Shown in pieces: positions 42,298 through 51,383 of a DNA stretch of 64,000 nucleotides. Both the position numbers and the translations under genes were made by a program. The DNA comes from Polyangia bacterium. Lineage in GTDB: Bacteria; Myxococcota_A; Polyangia; Polyangiales; JAUICN01. The first letter of the stretch is position 1. Each line of letters opens with the position of its first letter. The DNA lies in NCBI GenBank assembly GCA_030427835.1, contig JAUICN010000009.1:62001-126000 (forward strand), given 5' to 3'. The notes beneath the pieces are model-generated. The model ran no database searches, was not told the DNA's origin, and worked only from the letters and a program-made list of their open reading frames with translations.

Positions 42298-42939
42298 CTA
42301 ATCCATGGTGGGTTGTACGCCGAGAATGGCGCGTGCCACTTCCACCAGGTGATCTTCGGTGCGTTCCAGGGCGGTCTTGTCGTTTTCATCCCTGGGGGGG
42401 CCTGCAACGACCTGGAGTTCCTCGTCGTGGCCCAGGGCATAGCGGCTGATCAGCATCACGATGCTTTGAATGGCCATACGTAGTTCTTCGGGCGGTCTTC
42501 CCATGACTTTACCCAGGCGCTCGGAAGTGTAGGTAAGGAAGGGGCGCTGGATGATCTCCCGACGCTTGGTTTCCGTCTCGCCGCCTTCAATGATCTGTCG
42601 CAACAACATGCGAGAAGGGGTTTGATGCTCCCTAGCGAACCGAAAGCCCAGGCGGATCACGCGGTCCAGGGTGGCTTCGATGGGCATGTTGTTGAAGTAG
42701 GCGGATTCGATCCGGTTCCACATGGCCAACAGATCCCGGTACAGGTTGTCAATGCAGGCGACGTAGAGCTCGTCTTTGCTGCCAAAGTAGTGGTGGATCA
42801 TGGCCACGCTGACGCCTGCGTTTTGGGCAATCCCGCGTACGGACCCACCGCTTGGCCCGTGGTCGGCAAAGGCTTCCAGGGCGCTTTCTAGGATGCGCTT
42901 GCGGGTGGCACCAGCATCGGCATTGACGGGTCTTGACAC
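42298..42939 (-). CDS. TetR/AcrR-family transcriptional regulator
   Basis: About 213 aa. The N-terminal HTH is typical: TRKRILESALEAFADHGPSGGSVRGIAQNAGVSVAMIHHYFGSKDELY. An all-helical ligand domain follows. The GTG at 42939 is preferred. The open frame upstream to 42975 runs through the probable promoter and operator palindrome, which would then be coding and so is less likely. It probably represses itself and the phyH gene downstream. Confidence 0.9.
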   Translation of the reverse strand: MSRPVNADAGATRKRILESALEAFADHGPSGGSVRGIAQNAGVSVAMIHHYFGSKDELYVACIDNLYRDLLAMWNRIESAYFNNMPIEATLDRVIRLGFRFAREHQTPSRMLLRQIIEGGETETKRREIIQRPFLTYTSERLGKVMGRPPEELRMAIQSIVMLISRYALGHDEELQVVAGPPRDENDKTALERTEDHLVEVARAILGVQPTMD

Positions 42940-42945
42940 TCCCAA

Positions 42946-42975
42946 AATATAATCAATCAAACGTTTGATTACCAA
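42946..42975 (-). promoter_or_regulatory. Promoter with perfect TetR-type operator AATCAAACGTTTGATT
   Basis: The 16-bp perfect palindrome AATCAAACGTTTGATT (42955-42970) lies between a possible -35 TTGGTA and a -10 TATATT (42946-42951) on the minus strand, just upstream of the tetR-like gene. CAAACGTTTG resembles sites of fatty-acid-related TetR regulators such as PsrA. That parallel is suggestive only. Confidence 0.72.
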
Positions 42976-43051
42976 TTCGAAGTTGTAAAGTATTGATATT
43001 TAAAAGAAATATTTGTCTCAGGATTGTCACCAAAGTGCTGACGGATTTCTG

Positions 43052-43091
43052 CAGTGTACGTCTGTGGGCAAACACCTACAGGTGTACACTG
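43052..43091 (-). terminator. Hairpin downstream of the DUF58-MoxR-TPR operon
   Basis: CAGTGTAC (43052-43059) and GTACACTG (43084-43091) form an 8-bp stem 40 bp beyond the last gene's stop. An alternative inner stem CACCT-ACAGGTG overlaps it. No T-tract follows on the minus strand, so Rho-independent termination is uncertain. Confidence 0.4.
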
Positions 43092-43130
43092 GGGGATTGG
43101 GAGCGGCCGCTCTGGAACGGGGCGGGGGGG

Positions 43131-45206
43131 TTACCGTGCTGGGGGATCGCCAAAGGGCGTGCGGTTGAGGGTGTCCCGTTGGGTTTGGTTGCTGCCCTCC
43201 AGGGAGTTGATGTCGGTGAGCGACAGGTCCAGGGCGGGAGCAAAGGCGGTGTCGTGGAAATCCCTGGATGCCTGGATGCGGATCTCCCGTGGACTCTGGT
43301 CGCTTTTTAGGGGTGTGTTGCTGCAGGCCAGTGGGTTGTTGCTTCTGTCCATGAGGCAGCAGCGCAGGGAAGGGCCCGCCTGGGAAACCTTCAGGGCAAA
43401 ACCAAGATTTGCTTGCTGGAACCTGGGGGAACTGTCGAACCGGGGTGAGCGCAGGATGGCGTGCGCCACGTTTTGGGTGAGGTCGTCGCTGGAGGTGACG
43501 CTGTGGATGGGGATGGCCAGCTCAAGACGACGGAAGATCCCAGGGTCCATGGCATAGGCTTGGAATAGGGCGGTACCTGCGGACCTGGGTTGATTCAGTT
43601 GCATGGCAGTGGCGTACTGAAGTGCGTTCATGCGTGCTTGCATGAGCGTTTCCTGGATTTCAGCCAGAGCTGGGATGGCCTGTTGGAGCAGTGTGTGGGC
43701 TTCCCTGGGGTTGCCTGCGCGGTACTCCACTTCTGCCAGGAAACCTTTGTAGTGCCCATGGGCCCTTGGGCGCGGGTCGATGGTTTTGGCGTGATGTAGT
43801 ATCTGGCGGGCGAGGGTGGATTCCACGAGTTCGGTAAGGTCGCCGATCATCCACGGGGGGGTGATGGCACTCTTTGAGGTTCCGATTTGGAAAATGCCCT
43901 CGAGCAGGGTGTGTTCTGCCGTCTCGGATGGATCGGTCAGTGTGGAAAGGGCGAGCTTGCCCCGTTGCCAGCCCTTGTAGCGGAGCCAGAGGGATTGGGC
44001 CCAGTACCAGGGGCGTTTCCACCAGACGTCCGCGGCGGCCTGTTCCATGAGGCGTTCCGCTTCCATGCGTTGAACCCGGCGGTCCAGCAGGGCAATGATG
44101 GCCCGATCCTGCATGGGGTTTCGGCTGTTGTGGGCGCGGCGGTCTGGGGCACGAAGGGCCTGTTCAGTTCGTCTTAGGGCTTCCTTGGATTTGCCCATGG
44201 TCATGAGGAACGTGGCCATCGCCCGACGTGTTTCTGCCCGATCTGTGATTTGCACGTGGGGAGGGCGCCGTGCGCGGTAGGGGTGTGCCTTTTGCAAGGC
44301 GGACCAGGCCTCGGCGAAGCGAGCCTGTCGAACGTAGAGATCCGTGAGTTCGATCCAGGGATTTCCGTACCAGGAAAGCACCGCTTCGGTGGCCTTGATG
44401 GTGGCCTGTTCCGCTTCGTCCAGACGAAGCAATGCCCGGGCAGCTTCTGCAAAGTTTGTGTAGTCCACCGCGCTTGCACCGGTGTAGCCGTACGTGCTGT
44501 CGTCCAGGGCGGCCTTGCAGGCAGTGTAACTGGCCTCGTCGTTGCCCGCTTCAAACTCAATGGCACACAGGGCATTGAGCGCGACGGAACGTTGCCCGGC
44601 GGATCCCTCCGCGAGCCCGGCTGCTGCGGCTCGCCTGGCGTCGTCAAAACGACGGAGCTTCATGAGCGGCCAGGCTTTTTCTGCGATGATCTGGGGTTGG
44701 TATTGGCTGTTGAAACGGTCCATCCATTGGAGCGCTTCGGTGAAGTGCTCCATGTTGTTGTGCACGGAGGCGAGCTCCCTGAGGATCCTTGGGTGCCATT
44801 TCCAGGCGCTCCCGGTCGTGGGCGTGGCTCCATGGGTTTCGTAGTCTTCTCGGGCGATATTCAGGTGGTAGAGGGCCCTCGGGAAGTTGGCTTCCCGGTA
44901 GGCGTACACCATGGCCAGCACCAGTCGGGCCACGTACGCTCTGGGGTTCTTTTTTAGGGTGGCCTGGGCCAGTTCCCGGGCGCGAATGAATTTCTGCCGT
45001 TGCAGCCAGGACCAGGCTTCGAACTCCTCGGGGCTTCCGGTGGCCTCCCCCTGTTGGGGTTGGGCTTGCATCAGGATGTCCAGGTCGTCGGTCTGACTTG
45101 AGACCGTGCCGGAGGGAGCACATACGGCGCACGTGAAGACAACAAGGCATGCCCATCGGTAGGTCCCTGCAGTCAACGAGGACGCACTGCGCAAGGCACG
45201 GGGCAT
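43131..45206 (-). CDS. Exported TPR-repeat protein
   Basis: A 691-aa protein. A signal sequence (YRWACLVVFTCAVCAPSGTVSS) is followed by a long alpha-helical solenoid. TPR-like units include FIRARELAQATLKKNPRAYVARLVLAMVYAY, FPRALYHLNIAREDYE, LRELASVHNNMEHFTEALQWMDRF, SVALNALCAIEFEAGNDEASYTACKAAL and FAEAARALLRLDEAEQATIKATEAVLSWYG. Last gene of the DUF58-transglutaminase-MoxR operon, with 3 bp between the MoxR stop and its ATG. TPR proteins commonly accompany MoxR-DUF58 loci and act as scaffolds; the partner is unknown. Confidence 0.85.
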   Translation of the reverse strand: MPRALRSASSLTAGTYRWACLVVFTCAVCAPSGTVSSQTDDLDILMQAQPQQGEATGSPEEFEAWSWLQRQKFIRARELAQATLKKNPRAYVARLVLAMVYAYREANFPRALYHLNIAREDYETHGATPTTGSAWKWHPRILRELASVHNNMEHFTEALQWMDRFNSQYQPQIIAEKAWPLMKLRRFDDARRAAAAGLAEGSAGQRSVALNALCAIEFEAGNDEASYTACKAALDDSTYGYTGASAVDYTNFAEAARALLRLDEAEQATIKATEAVLSWYGNPWIELTDLYVRQARFAEAWSALQKAHPYRARRPPHVQITDRAETRRAMATFLMTMGKSKEALRRTEQALRAPDRRAHNSRNPMQDRAIIALLDRRVQRMEAERLMEQAAADVWWKRPWYWAQSLWLRYKGWQRGKLALSTLTDPSETAEHTLLEGIFQIGTSKSAITPPWMIGDLTELVESTLARQILHHAKTIDPRPRAHGHYKGFLAEVEYRAGNPREAHTLLQQAIPALAEIQETLMQARMNALQYATAMQLNQPRSAGTALFQAYAMDPGIFRRLELAIPIHSVTSSDDLTQNVAHAILRSPRFDSSPRFQQANLGFALKVSQAGPSLRCCLMDRSNNPLACSNTPLKSDQSPREIRIQASRDFHDTAFAPALDLSLTDINSLEGSNQTQRDTLNRTPFGDPPAR

Positions 45207-45209
45207 TCC

Positions 45210-46250
45210 CTAGGCTTTCAGTGTGAGGCGGGTGAGGGTTTCCAGCTGGGGAGCGACGCAACGCTGAATCACCTGCGCTACGGATTCGGCGCCAGGCATG
45301 ATTTCCAGGCGGTGCTGAAAGAGGGGGACGGCCAGTTGATCCAGGTCGTCGGGTGTGACGTGATCCCGGCCCTGCACCAGGGCCCGGGCCTGCAGGGCGG
45401 GGAGGGCGAGTACAAGGGAACGTGTGGAGGCCCCCTGAAGCACCTGTTCGTCTGAACGTAGGGCCCGGGCGGTGTCCACCAGGGCACTTCGAAAGGCGTC
45501 GTGGATGTGAACTCCCTGGCGCATGGTGTGGCGGGCGGCCACCAGTTCCTGCTCGGTGACGGTGGGCAATTGCTCGCCCTGTTTCAGGGCGGGGGTGGGG
45601 TATTGCTCCAGGACTTCCAGTTCGGATTCCCGGTCGATGTGTTCCATGCGCAGCTTGAATAGGAAGCGATCCAGTTGCGGTGTGGGTAGGGGGTAGGTTC
45701 CAGCCACGTCCAGGGGGTTTTGGGTGGCGATGACAAAGAAGAGTTCGCCCAGTGGGAGGGTGTCGTTGTCCACGGTGACTTGCTTTTCGGCCATGGCTTC
45801 CAACATGGCGGCTTGGACCTTGGGTGAGGTTCGGTTGATCTCGTCGGCCAATACGATGTGGGAAAACAATGGGCCGGGGCGAAAGACGAACCGGTTGTCG
45901 CTCACGTCAAAGACGTTGGTTCCGGTGATGTCGCTGGGGAGTAGATCGGGGGTGAACTGGATTCTGCGGAACGGTGCCAGGGCATGTTCATGGTCAACGC
46001 TAGGGATGTTTTTCCCAAGTTGAATGGAGTTGCCCAGGGCGCGGGCCAGGGTGGTTTTTCCGGAACCTGGGTAGTCTTCGAGCAGCACATGGCCATCTGC
46101 CAACAGGGCCACGAGCACGTGATCGATCACTTCGTCGCGACCACGAATGGCAGCCCGCATGCGGCTTTGCAGGCGTTGGGTGGTTTCCTGGGCCCGCTCC
46201 AGTGTATTGGAAGTGGCGGGTGTGCCTGTGATGGGAGAGTCGTCGTTCAT
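45210..46250 (-). CDS. MoxR-family AAA+ ATPase
   Basis: A 346-aa ATPase with Walker A LLEDYPGSGKTTLARALG (the family usually has GxPGxGKT), Walker B HIVLADEINRTSPKVQAAMLEAMAE, and sensor FFVIATQNPLDVAGTYPLP. LDRFLFK and the C-terminal lid STRSLVLALPALQARALVQGRDHVTPDD complete it. MoxR ATPases act as chaperones, often with VWA or DUF58 partners, in metal insertion or complex assembly. It is third in the operon. AGGA precedes the ATG by 6 bp. Confidence 0.94.
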   Translation of the reverse strand: MNDDSPITGTPATSNTLERAQETTQRLQSRMRAAIRGRDEVIDHVLVALLADGHVLLEDYPGSGKTTLARALGNSIQLGKNIPSVDHEHALAPFRRIQFTPDLLPSDITGTNVFDVSDNRFVFRPGPLFSHIVLADEINRTSPKVQAAMLEAMAEKQVTVDNDTLPLGELFFVIATQNPLDVAGTYPLPTPQLDRFLFKLRMEHIDRESELEVLEQYPTPALKQGEQLPTVTEQELVAARHTMRQGVHIHDAFRSALVDTARALRSDEQVLQGASTRSLVLALPALQARALVQGRDHVTPDDLDQLAVPLFQHRLEIMPGAESVAQVIQRCVAPQLETLTRLTLKA

Positions 46251-46277
46251 GGTTGTCCTTTGTGTTGTCGGATGTTT

Positions 46278-48545
46278 CTACCGTGTTCGCAACCACCCAA
46301 AGGGGTGGAGGGTGGCTAGGATTCGTTTGTATCTGGGGGTGTGGGATTTGAGCTGCCGTAGGGTTTCGGCGTAGTGGGTGTTCATGTCCCTGGATTCGCT
46401 GTTTTGGGATTCGGCACTTTGGGTTTCAATGGGTGCTTTGTAGGTGTGCCGCAGGTGCAGTTGGGTGAGTTTGGCGAGGGCGGGCAGCTGGGTGTGCATG
46501 CGCCTTGAAAAGGCCTCGCGGGTTTCGCCCGGGTGGCGTACTCGGTTGAGATCGGCCAGGCGGTCCATGAGGGCGCGGTAAAGCGTGGTGGGGCGGTGTC
46601 TGGGCCTTAGGTGGGGTGAGAGCCGTCGCCAGAGTTTGACGACGTAGCCAAGGGCCACCAGTGCGAGCAGCAGTGCACCCAGGGCACGGGCGGCCTGTTG
46701 GGCCCAACGTTTGAAATCTCGCACGGTTTGCAGGGTGGGGTTGGCCTCTTCGGGGAGGGGTTCAAGATCCCGGAGGAGGTCGGCGAGCAGTTGTTGCAGC
46801 TCCGGATCGGGTGGGGGTGGTGCCGCGCTCAACACCTGTTGGGGGGCCACGTCCAGGATGATCCAACCCGCGCCCTGTACGTACACCTCGGGCCATGCGT
46901 GGGCGCTGGCTCCCGTAAGCAGGATGGCAGAGCCACCCTTTCGTGATGCTTCTTCCACGGCGTAGCCCGTGCCCACCCGGGCGGGAATGCCCAGGGTGCG
47001 CATGAGGTACACGGCGGCGTGGGCAAAGTGCACGCAGTAGCCCGTAAGATCCCCAAACAGGAAGCTTGCGGTGGGGTCAGTGGAGTCGGCGTGTTGGCTC
47101 TTTAGGCTGTAGGTGCCCTGTTGCCCAAGCCAATGGGAGACGCTTGCGGCCTGGGCGAAGGGGAATGCCTGAATGTCCTTGGGCAGGACTTCGCCGGGTA
47201 TGGTGCGGGCGAGATTTTCGTACCGGGGGTCTTCCGGGTGTTCTGTGTAGTGGGCCCAGGTGTCCCTGTTCCAGCTGGGTTCACCCAGGGGTTGGGTCAA
47301 CATGTTTCTCGCCGGTTGGTGGAGTACCGCGGAGTGCACGCTGTACACCCGTTCGAAACGGTTGGGATCTGGGTTTTGTAGGGGTTCGAGTTTGACGGGG
47401 GCCTCCAGCGCCGGGGGGCGCGCGTGGGGAGCCATGAGTGCCACGGTGGTGTGGAGCCCGTGGCGTGCGTCGCTATTGCCCGGGTGTTGGGCGAGATCCG
47501 TGGGGGCGTTTGGGAAGCCTGTGGCAATGTCCGCATCCATGCCGGGGCGTGTGGCCCGCACCATGCGTCGGCCGTTGTACTGGCTGAAGGCGCTTTGCCG
47601 AAAGTAGTACATGCCCGACTCGGGGGAGTAGTCGTCGTGCAGGAGTACGATGCCCACGGGGATCTGCTTGTTGTTTTCGTTGTAGTCGTCCCTGAACTCC
47701 AGGTCTTCGTTGTTTTGTGAGCTGGAGTTGCCCTGCCCGCCGCCCTGGCCTCCCCCCTGGCCGGTTCCGTCCTTGGGGTTTTGCTTGTCCTTGTCGTTTT
47801 TGTTGTCGTCCCCTTTGCCGTCCCCACGAAGGCCTAGGCCTTCGCCGGTATTGGGGGGCGGGGGCATGCCGATGGTGGAGGTGGTGGCGAAGACCAGTAG
47901 TAGCAGTAGAGCAAGGAAGCTGCTGTGGTAGAGCCAGCGCAGGGGGTGGCGTTCGGCCAGCAGTAGGGCAAAGAGGGAAAGGGTGGCCACGGCGCCTATG
48001 CCCAGCAGGGCCCAGGTGGGGTCGATGCCGATGGCCACCAGTGGATCGGCAATGGAGAAGGGGCGGTGAATGGAGCCTTCCCTGTGGGAGTACACGGTTT
48101 GGGCGAACGCGGCGCCCACAAACGTGAGCTCTGCCAGGTTCCACAGGGACCACCGCGCGCCGAGGATTCGGGATGTGGTGGAGAGGCTTGCGGCCATGAG
48201 GCCGGCGGTGATGGCTTGGGTGATGCGCAGGGTGCGTGCAGGTGAGGCGTCCAACGCGGAAAGGGCGAGCGGGGAGCCTGCGGTTGTGATGAGCCACGTG
48301 AGCACCGCGCCGAACAGGAGTGTGGCGGTAGCCAAGGGGATCGTGCGCCAGGGGGAGCGTTGTAGTCGAGGGCTTGCCCAGGGGCCGATGGCAGCGCCCA
48401 GGCCTGCACATAGGGCGGCCACGGGTGCAAAGTTGGGCCAACAGAACACGGCTGCGGCCACGCCCACCACGAGAGACCGAAGTATGGTGGATGCGCCCCA
48501 GGGGGCGGGTTCTTGAGTTGCGGGTTTCGGAGTCTTGGAACTCAT
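46278..48545 (-). CDS. Membrane transglutaminase-like protein (TgpA-like)
   Basis: About 755 aa. The N-terminal region has five to seven transmembrane helices. A periplasmic part with a Gly/Asn/Lys/Asp-rich stretch (about residues 245-290) precedes the transglutaminase-like core, which has the Cys-His-Asp triad: GDLTGYCVHFAHAAVYLMRTLGIPARVGTGYAV, SAHAWPEVYV, GWIILDVAP. One more transmembrane helix (ALGALLLALVALGYVV) and a cytosolic DUF4129-like tail (EAFSRRMHTQLPAL) follow. This is the TgpA architecture. The ATG overlaps the DUF58 stop (ATGA, 48542-48545), so the longer frame to 48704 is not used. Confidence 0.92.
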   Translation of the reverse strand: MSSKTPKPATQEPAPWGASTILRSLVVGVAAAVFCWPNFAPVAALCAGLGAAIGPWASPRLQRSPWRTIPLATATLLFGAVLTWLITTAGSPLALSALDASPARTLRITQAITAGLMAASLSTTSRILGARWSLWNLAELTFVGAAFAQTVYSHREGSIHRPFSIADPLVAIGIDPTWALLGIGAVATLSLFALLLAERHPLRWLYHSSFLALLLLLVFATTSTIGMPPPPNTGEGLGLRGDGKGDDNKNDKDKQNPKDGTGQGGGQGGGQGNSSSQNNEDLEFRDDYNENNKQIPVGIVLLHDDYSPESGMYYFRQSAFSQYNGRRMVRATRPGMDADIATGFPNAPTDLAQHPGNSDARHGLHTTVALMAPHARPPALEAPVKLEPLQNPDPNRFERVYSVHSAVLHQPARNMLTQPLGEPSWNRDTWAHYTEHPEDPRYENLARTIPGEVLPKDIQAFPFAQAASVSHWLGQQGTYSLKSQHADSTDPTASFLFGDLTGYCVHFAHAAVYLMRTLGIPARVGTGYAVEEASRKGGSAILLTGASAHAWPEVYVQGAGWIILDVAPQQVLSAAPPPPDPELQQLLADLLRDLEPLPEEANPTLQTVRDFKRWAQQAARALGALLLALVALGYVVKLWRRLSPHLRPRHRPTTLYRALMDRLADLNRVRHPGETREAFSRRMHTQLPALAKLTQLHLRHTYKAPIETQSAESQNSESRDMNTHYAETLRQLKSHTPRYKRILATLHPFGWLRTR

Positions 48546-49888
48546 GGAGTGAACTCCTGGGGTGAGATTTCCCTGCCCTTCATGCGGTCCACCACATGAA
48601 CGTGGCAATGGGATCGGCCCAGTTGCTGCAAGGTAGCGTGAAGTTTTGTGGCCTGGGCCCATTCCGGGGGCGGTGGGTGGTGCCGTTTGAGGGGTGCCAT
48701 CCAACGGGGGGGTTCAGGCGTGCGCCAGCCATCCACTCCGATCAGGATTTGAACGGGTACGTTTTGGGTGCGCACCAGGGCCTGTACTTGCTCCACCCAG
48801 GGGCCGGCTTGGTGGGGTGCAAATACCAGCACCTGGGCCGGGCCTTCCTTCAGGGCGGTTTGGACAAACGTGTGCAGGCCGGCGGCCTGTTGGTTGGGTG
48901 TGGTGGACGCTTTCAGGATTTGATCGATTGCCCCGTGGGGATGGCGCGTGGAGGAGGCCTGTCCATCTGCCTGGAAGGTCCACTCTATTCCTAGGCCTGT
49001 CGGGGCTCCAAGCCCAGTGGGGGTACTCGAGGGGTTGGCGGTGAGCATGTGAGTGGCGACGCCGGCGGTGGGTTCGTCTCCTGGGCCTGCCACGAAGTAG
49101 GCCACGGTTCTTCGGGATTGGCTCAGGGCCCGTTCGGGAATGCGCACCATGAGTTTGCGGGTGCGGCCAAAGACTTTCCAATGGAGAAAGCGTGCCGGGT
49201 CGCCCGCCACGTAACGACGGATATCGGTGCGGTCGCCGTCGTCGATGCCCATGGGGTGGGGGATTTCATCGCCGCCGGTCATGGAAAGGAAGCGGGGCAG
49301 TTGGTTCAGGGTGCCGGTGTGGGGCAGGCACCGTAGGGGCTGATGGTGGGTGCGTGTGAGAGTGACGCGACACAGGCCCAGGACGTCTTCAATGATGAGG
49401 TGGCGCGTGAGCTGCTGGGTGTGCACGCGATGGTGCAGTCGTGCCTGTTCGGTGCGGTTCGTGGTGGCGCGTACGTCGGTGGTGTGGGGTTGTGCCCAAC
49501 TGCGGCGCAGGCGAATGAGTGGCCACCGGGCGAGGGTGGGGCATGGAAAGGGCACGGTGGCGGTTTGCCCTGCGATGGTATCTACGACGACTGTGTTCTC
49601 TGGGTTGCTGGATCCTGGGTTGGATGCTGATTTGGGTCCTGGGGCTCTAGCTGCCGACCGGAGCCCTAGATGGACACGCAATGTGCCCGCAATCACCAGC
49701 AGGGTGGACACTGCCAAAAGGCCCAGGGCGCCGTAGCTGACCACGAGCCACACCAGATCCAGCTGTTGGAACGCGTAGGTTTTCAGCAGTACCGCGAACA
49801 GCAGAGCAGAGGCGATGCCAAGGGGGGTCCATGGGAACCCATTGGAGGCCCGTTGAAAGGTGGGCTTGAGTGCGTTCAATAACTTCAC
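48542..49888 (-). CDS. DUF58 domain protein
   Basis: A 448-aa protein with two N-terminal transmembrane helices (GIASALLFAVLL and LVWLVVSYGALGLLAV). The DUF58 signature is RTDIRRYVAGDPARFLHWKVFGRTRKLMVR, and a VWA-like C-terminal part follows. DUF58 proteins associate with MoxR ATPases and transglutaminases in conserved loci. First gene of the operon; its stop overlaps the transglutaminase start by 4 bp. Confidence 0.92.
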   Translation of the reverse strand: MKLLNALKPTFQRASNGFPWTPLGIASALLFAVLLKTYAFQQLDLVWLVVSYGALGLLAVSTLLVIAGTLRVHLGLRSAARAPGPKSASNPGSSNPENTVVVDTIAGQTATVPFPCPTLARWPLIRLRRSWAQPHTTDVRATTNRTEQARLHHRVHTQQLTRHLIIEDVLGLCRVTLTRTHHQPLRCLPHTGTLNQLPRFLSMTGGDEIPHPMGIDDGDRTDIRRYVAGDPARFLHWKVFGRTRKLMVRIPERALSQSRRTVAYFVAGPGDEPTAGVATHMLTANPSSTPTGLGAPTGLGIEWTFQADGQASSTRHPHGAIDQILKASTTPNQQAAGLHTFVQTALKEGPAQVLVFAPHQAGPWVEQVQALVRTQNVPVQILIGVDGWRTPEPPRWMAPLKRHHPPPPEWAQATKLHATLQQLGRSHCHVHVVDRMKGREISPQEFTP

Positions 49889-50013
49889 GTTGCGGGTGGG
49901 GTGCTGGAGTCTGTCTCGGAAGCTCGCTTCTGGCGTCCTTTTTTCAGCGCCTTTTTCAATGCCTTTTTCTGGGGTGGCGTGTGCCTGGGGTTCTCTGCTA
50001 CCTTGGCGTTGCC

Positions 50014-50148
50014 ATGTCTACCACGCGGCAGCCCATGAAGAACACCGCAGCAGCGCGCATCGCCACGATTGCGCTCGCGGCCCTGAATGGCAATGGGCGC
50101 GAGATCCTCTGGTTTTTTAAGCGCATCCCTTACGGGTTTGCCCTCTAG
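50014..50148 (+). CDS. Possible 44-aa peptide upstream of the MFS gene
   Basis: ATG 50014 opens a 44-codon frame, MSTTRQPMKNTAAARIATIA onward, ending FFKRIPYGFAL. It lies 35 bp before the transporter start in the 295-bp gap 49889-50183. No strong ribosome-binding site is seen. It could be a small basic protein, a leader peptide or a chance frame. A short stem TCCGA-TTCACT-TCGGA lies just after its stop. Confidence 0.3.
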   Translation: MSTTRQPMKNTAAARIATIALAALNGNGREILWFFKRIPYGFAL

Positions 50149-50183
50149 TTCCGATTCACTTCGGATTTTAGGTAGGTTGACCC

Positions 50184-51374
50184 GTGAAACACTTTTTCAC
50201 GTTGCCGTTCCTGTGCGGCTTTTTCACAAGTTTTCTGACTGGCATGGCCTTCCATGGGCTGGTGCATCTGCCCGGGTTTCTGCACCGCCTTGGGGCGGGG
50301 GAGGCGGAGATCGGCATATTGACCGGGGTGATGGCCCTGACGGCGGTTTTGTGCCGGCCGCTTGTGGGGTGGTGGATCGACACCCGCGGGCGTCGTTGGA
50401 CTTTGCTTTTGGGTACGTGGGTGACGACCCTCTGCGCGGCGTTGTATTTGACGGTGGATTCCATTGGGCTGTGGATTTACGTGATTCGTGTGCTGCACGG
50501 GTTTGCGGCGGGGCTGGTGTTTTCGTCCCTGTTCACACTGGCGGCAGATTTGTCCCCACCGGAACGCCGTGCCCAGGGCATTGGCCTGTTTGGGGCCTCG
50601 GGGATCCTTTCGGTGGCAGCCGGCGGCGTGTTGGGGGATTGGCTGCTGTCCCGGTGGGATTACCATATGCTGTTTTTGGTCATCACGGGCTTTGCCGGTA
50701 TGTCGATTGTGCTGGCTGCATTGTTGCCCAAGGGCGCAGCAGCCACAGCGGCGCAGGTCACGGCGAGCCAGGCCTCGGGTGAGTCGGATGGCACGTGGAC
50801 GTTGCTCACGCGCCCGGACCTGGTGCGCATTTGGGGGGTGACCATGGGGCTGTCCATGGGGTTTACGTCCTATTTTACGTTTTTGAAAACCTATCTGGAA
50901 TCCCACGGGGAGCACCGTGTGGGTACGTTTTTTGTGGCCTACGCCGTGGCGGCCTCTGCGTTGCGGTTGTTTGGGGGCAGTTTGCCCGACCGGTTGGGCC
51001 GCAAAAGGGTGTTGGTGCCGGCCATGGCGTGCATGGCGGCGGGGGCCATGGTGCTTTCTGTTTCGGTGTCGCCGTCATTTCTTGTGGGTGCGGGGGTGCT
51101 TTGTGGGTTCGGCCACGGGTACGCGTTTCCCATCTTAAGTGCCCTTGTGGTGGAGCGCGTGCGCCAGCGGAACCGGGGCCGTGCCGTGGCCCTGTTCACG
51201 GCCACCTTTGATCTCGGCCTGCTCGTGGGCGGCCCCGCACTTGGGTACGTGGTGGAGTTCCAGGGCTACGGCACCATGTTTGTGGTCACCGGAATGTGTG
51301 TCCTTGCAAGCCTATTGGCATTCCTGTGGTTCGACCGACGCACCGAGCCCGTCTCGCTTGCTGCTGGCGAGTAG
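50184..51374 (+). CDS. MFS transporter
   Basis: A 396-aa major facilitator with 12 hydrophobic helices in two halves. The loop 2-3 motif is PLVGWWIDTRGRRWTLLLG in the first half and GGSLPDRLGRKRVLV in the second. Each has the classic GxxxDRxGRR-type signature. VIRVLHGFAAGLVFSSLFTLAADLSPPERRAQG is typical of drug/sugar-efflux-like MFS members. Substrate unknown. It starts with GTG 50184 after GGTTGACCC and converges on the PP2C-like gene. Confidence 0.9.
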   Translation: MKHFFTLPFLCGFFTSFLTGMAFHGLVHLPGFLHRLGAGEAEIGILTGVMALTAVLCRPLVGWWIDTRGRRWTLLLGTWVTTLCAALYLTVDSIGLWIYVIRVLHGFAAGLVFSSLFTLAADLSPPERRAQGIGLFGASGILSVAAGGVLGDWLLSRWDYHMLFLVITGFAGMSIVLAALLPKGAAATAAQVTASQASGESDGTWTLLTRPDLVRIWGVTMGLSMGFTSYFTFLKTYLESHGEHRVGTFFVAYAVAASALRLFGGSLPDRLGRKRVLVPAMACMAAGAMVLSVSVSPSFLVGAGVLCGFGHGYAFPILSALVVERVRQRNRGRAVALFTATFDLGLLVGGPALGYVVEFQGYGTMFVVTGMCVLASLLAFLWFDRRTEPVSLAAGE

Positions 51375-51383
51375 GTTTCTTGT

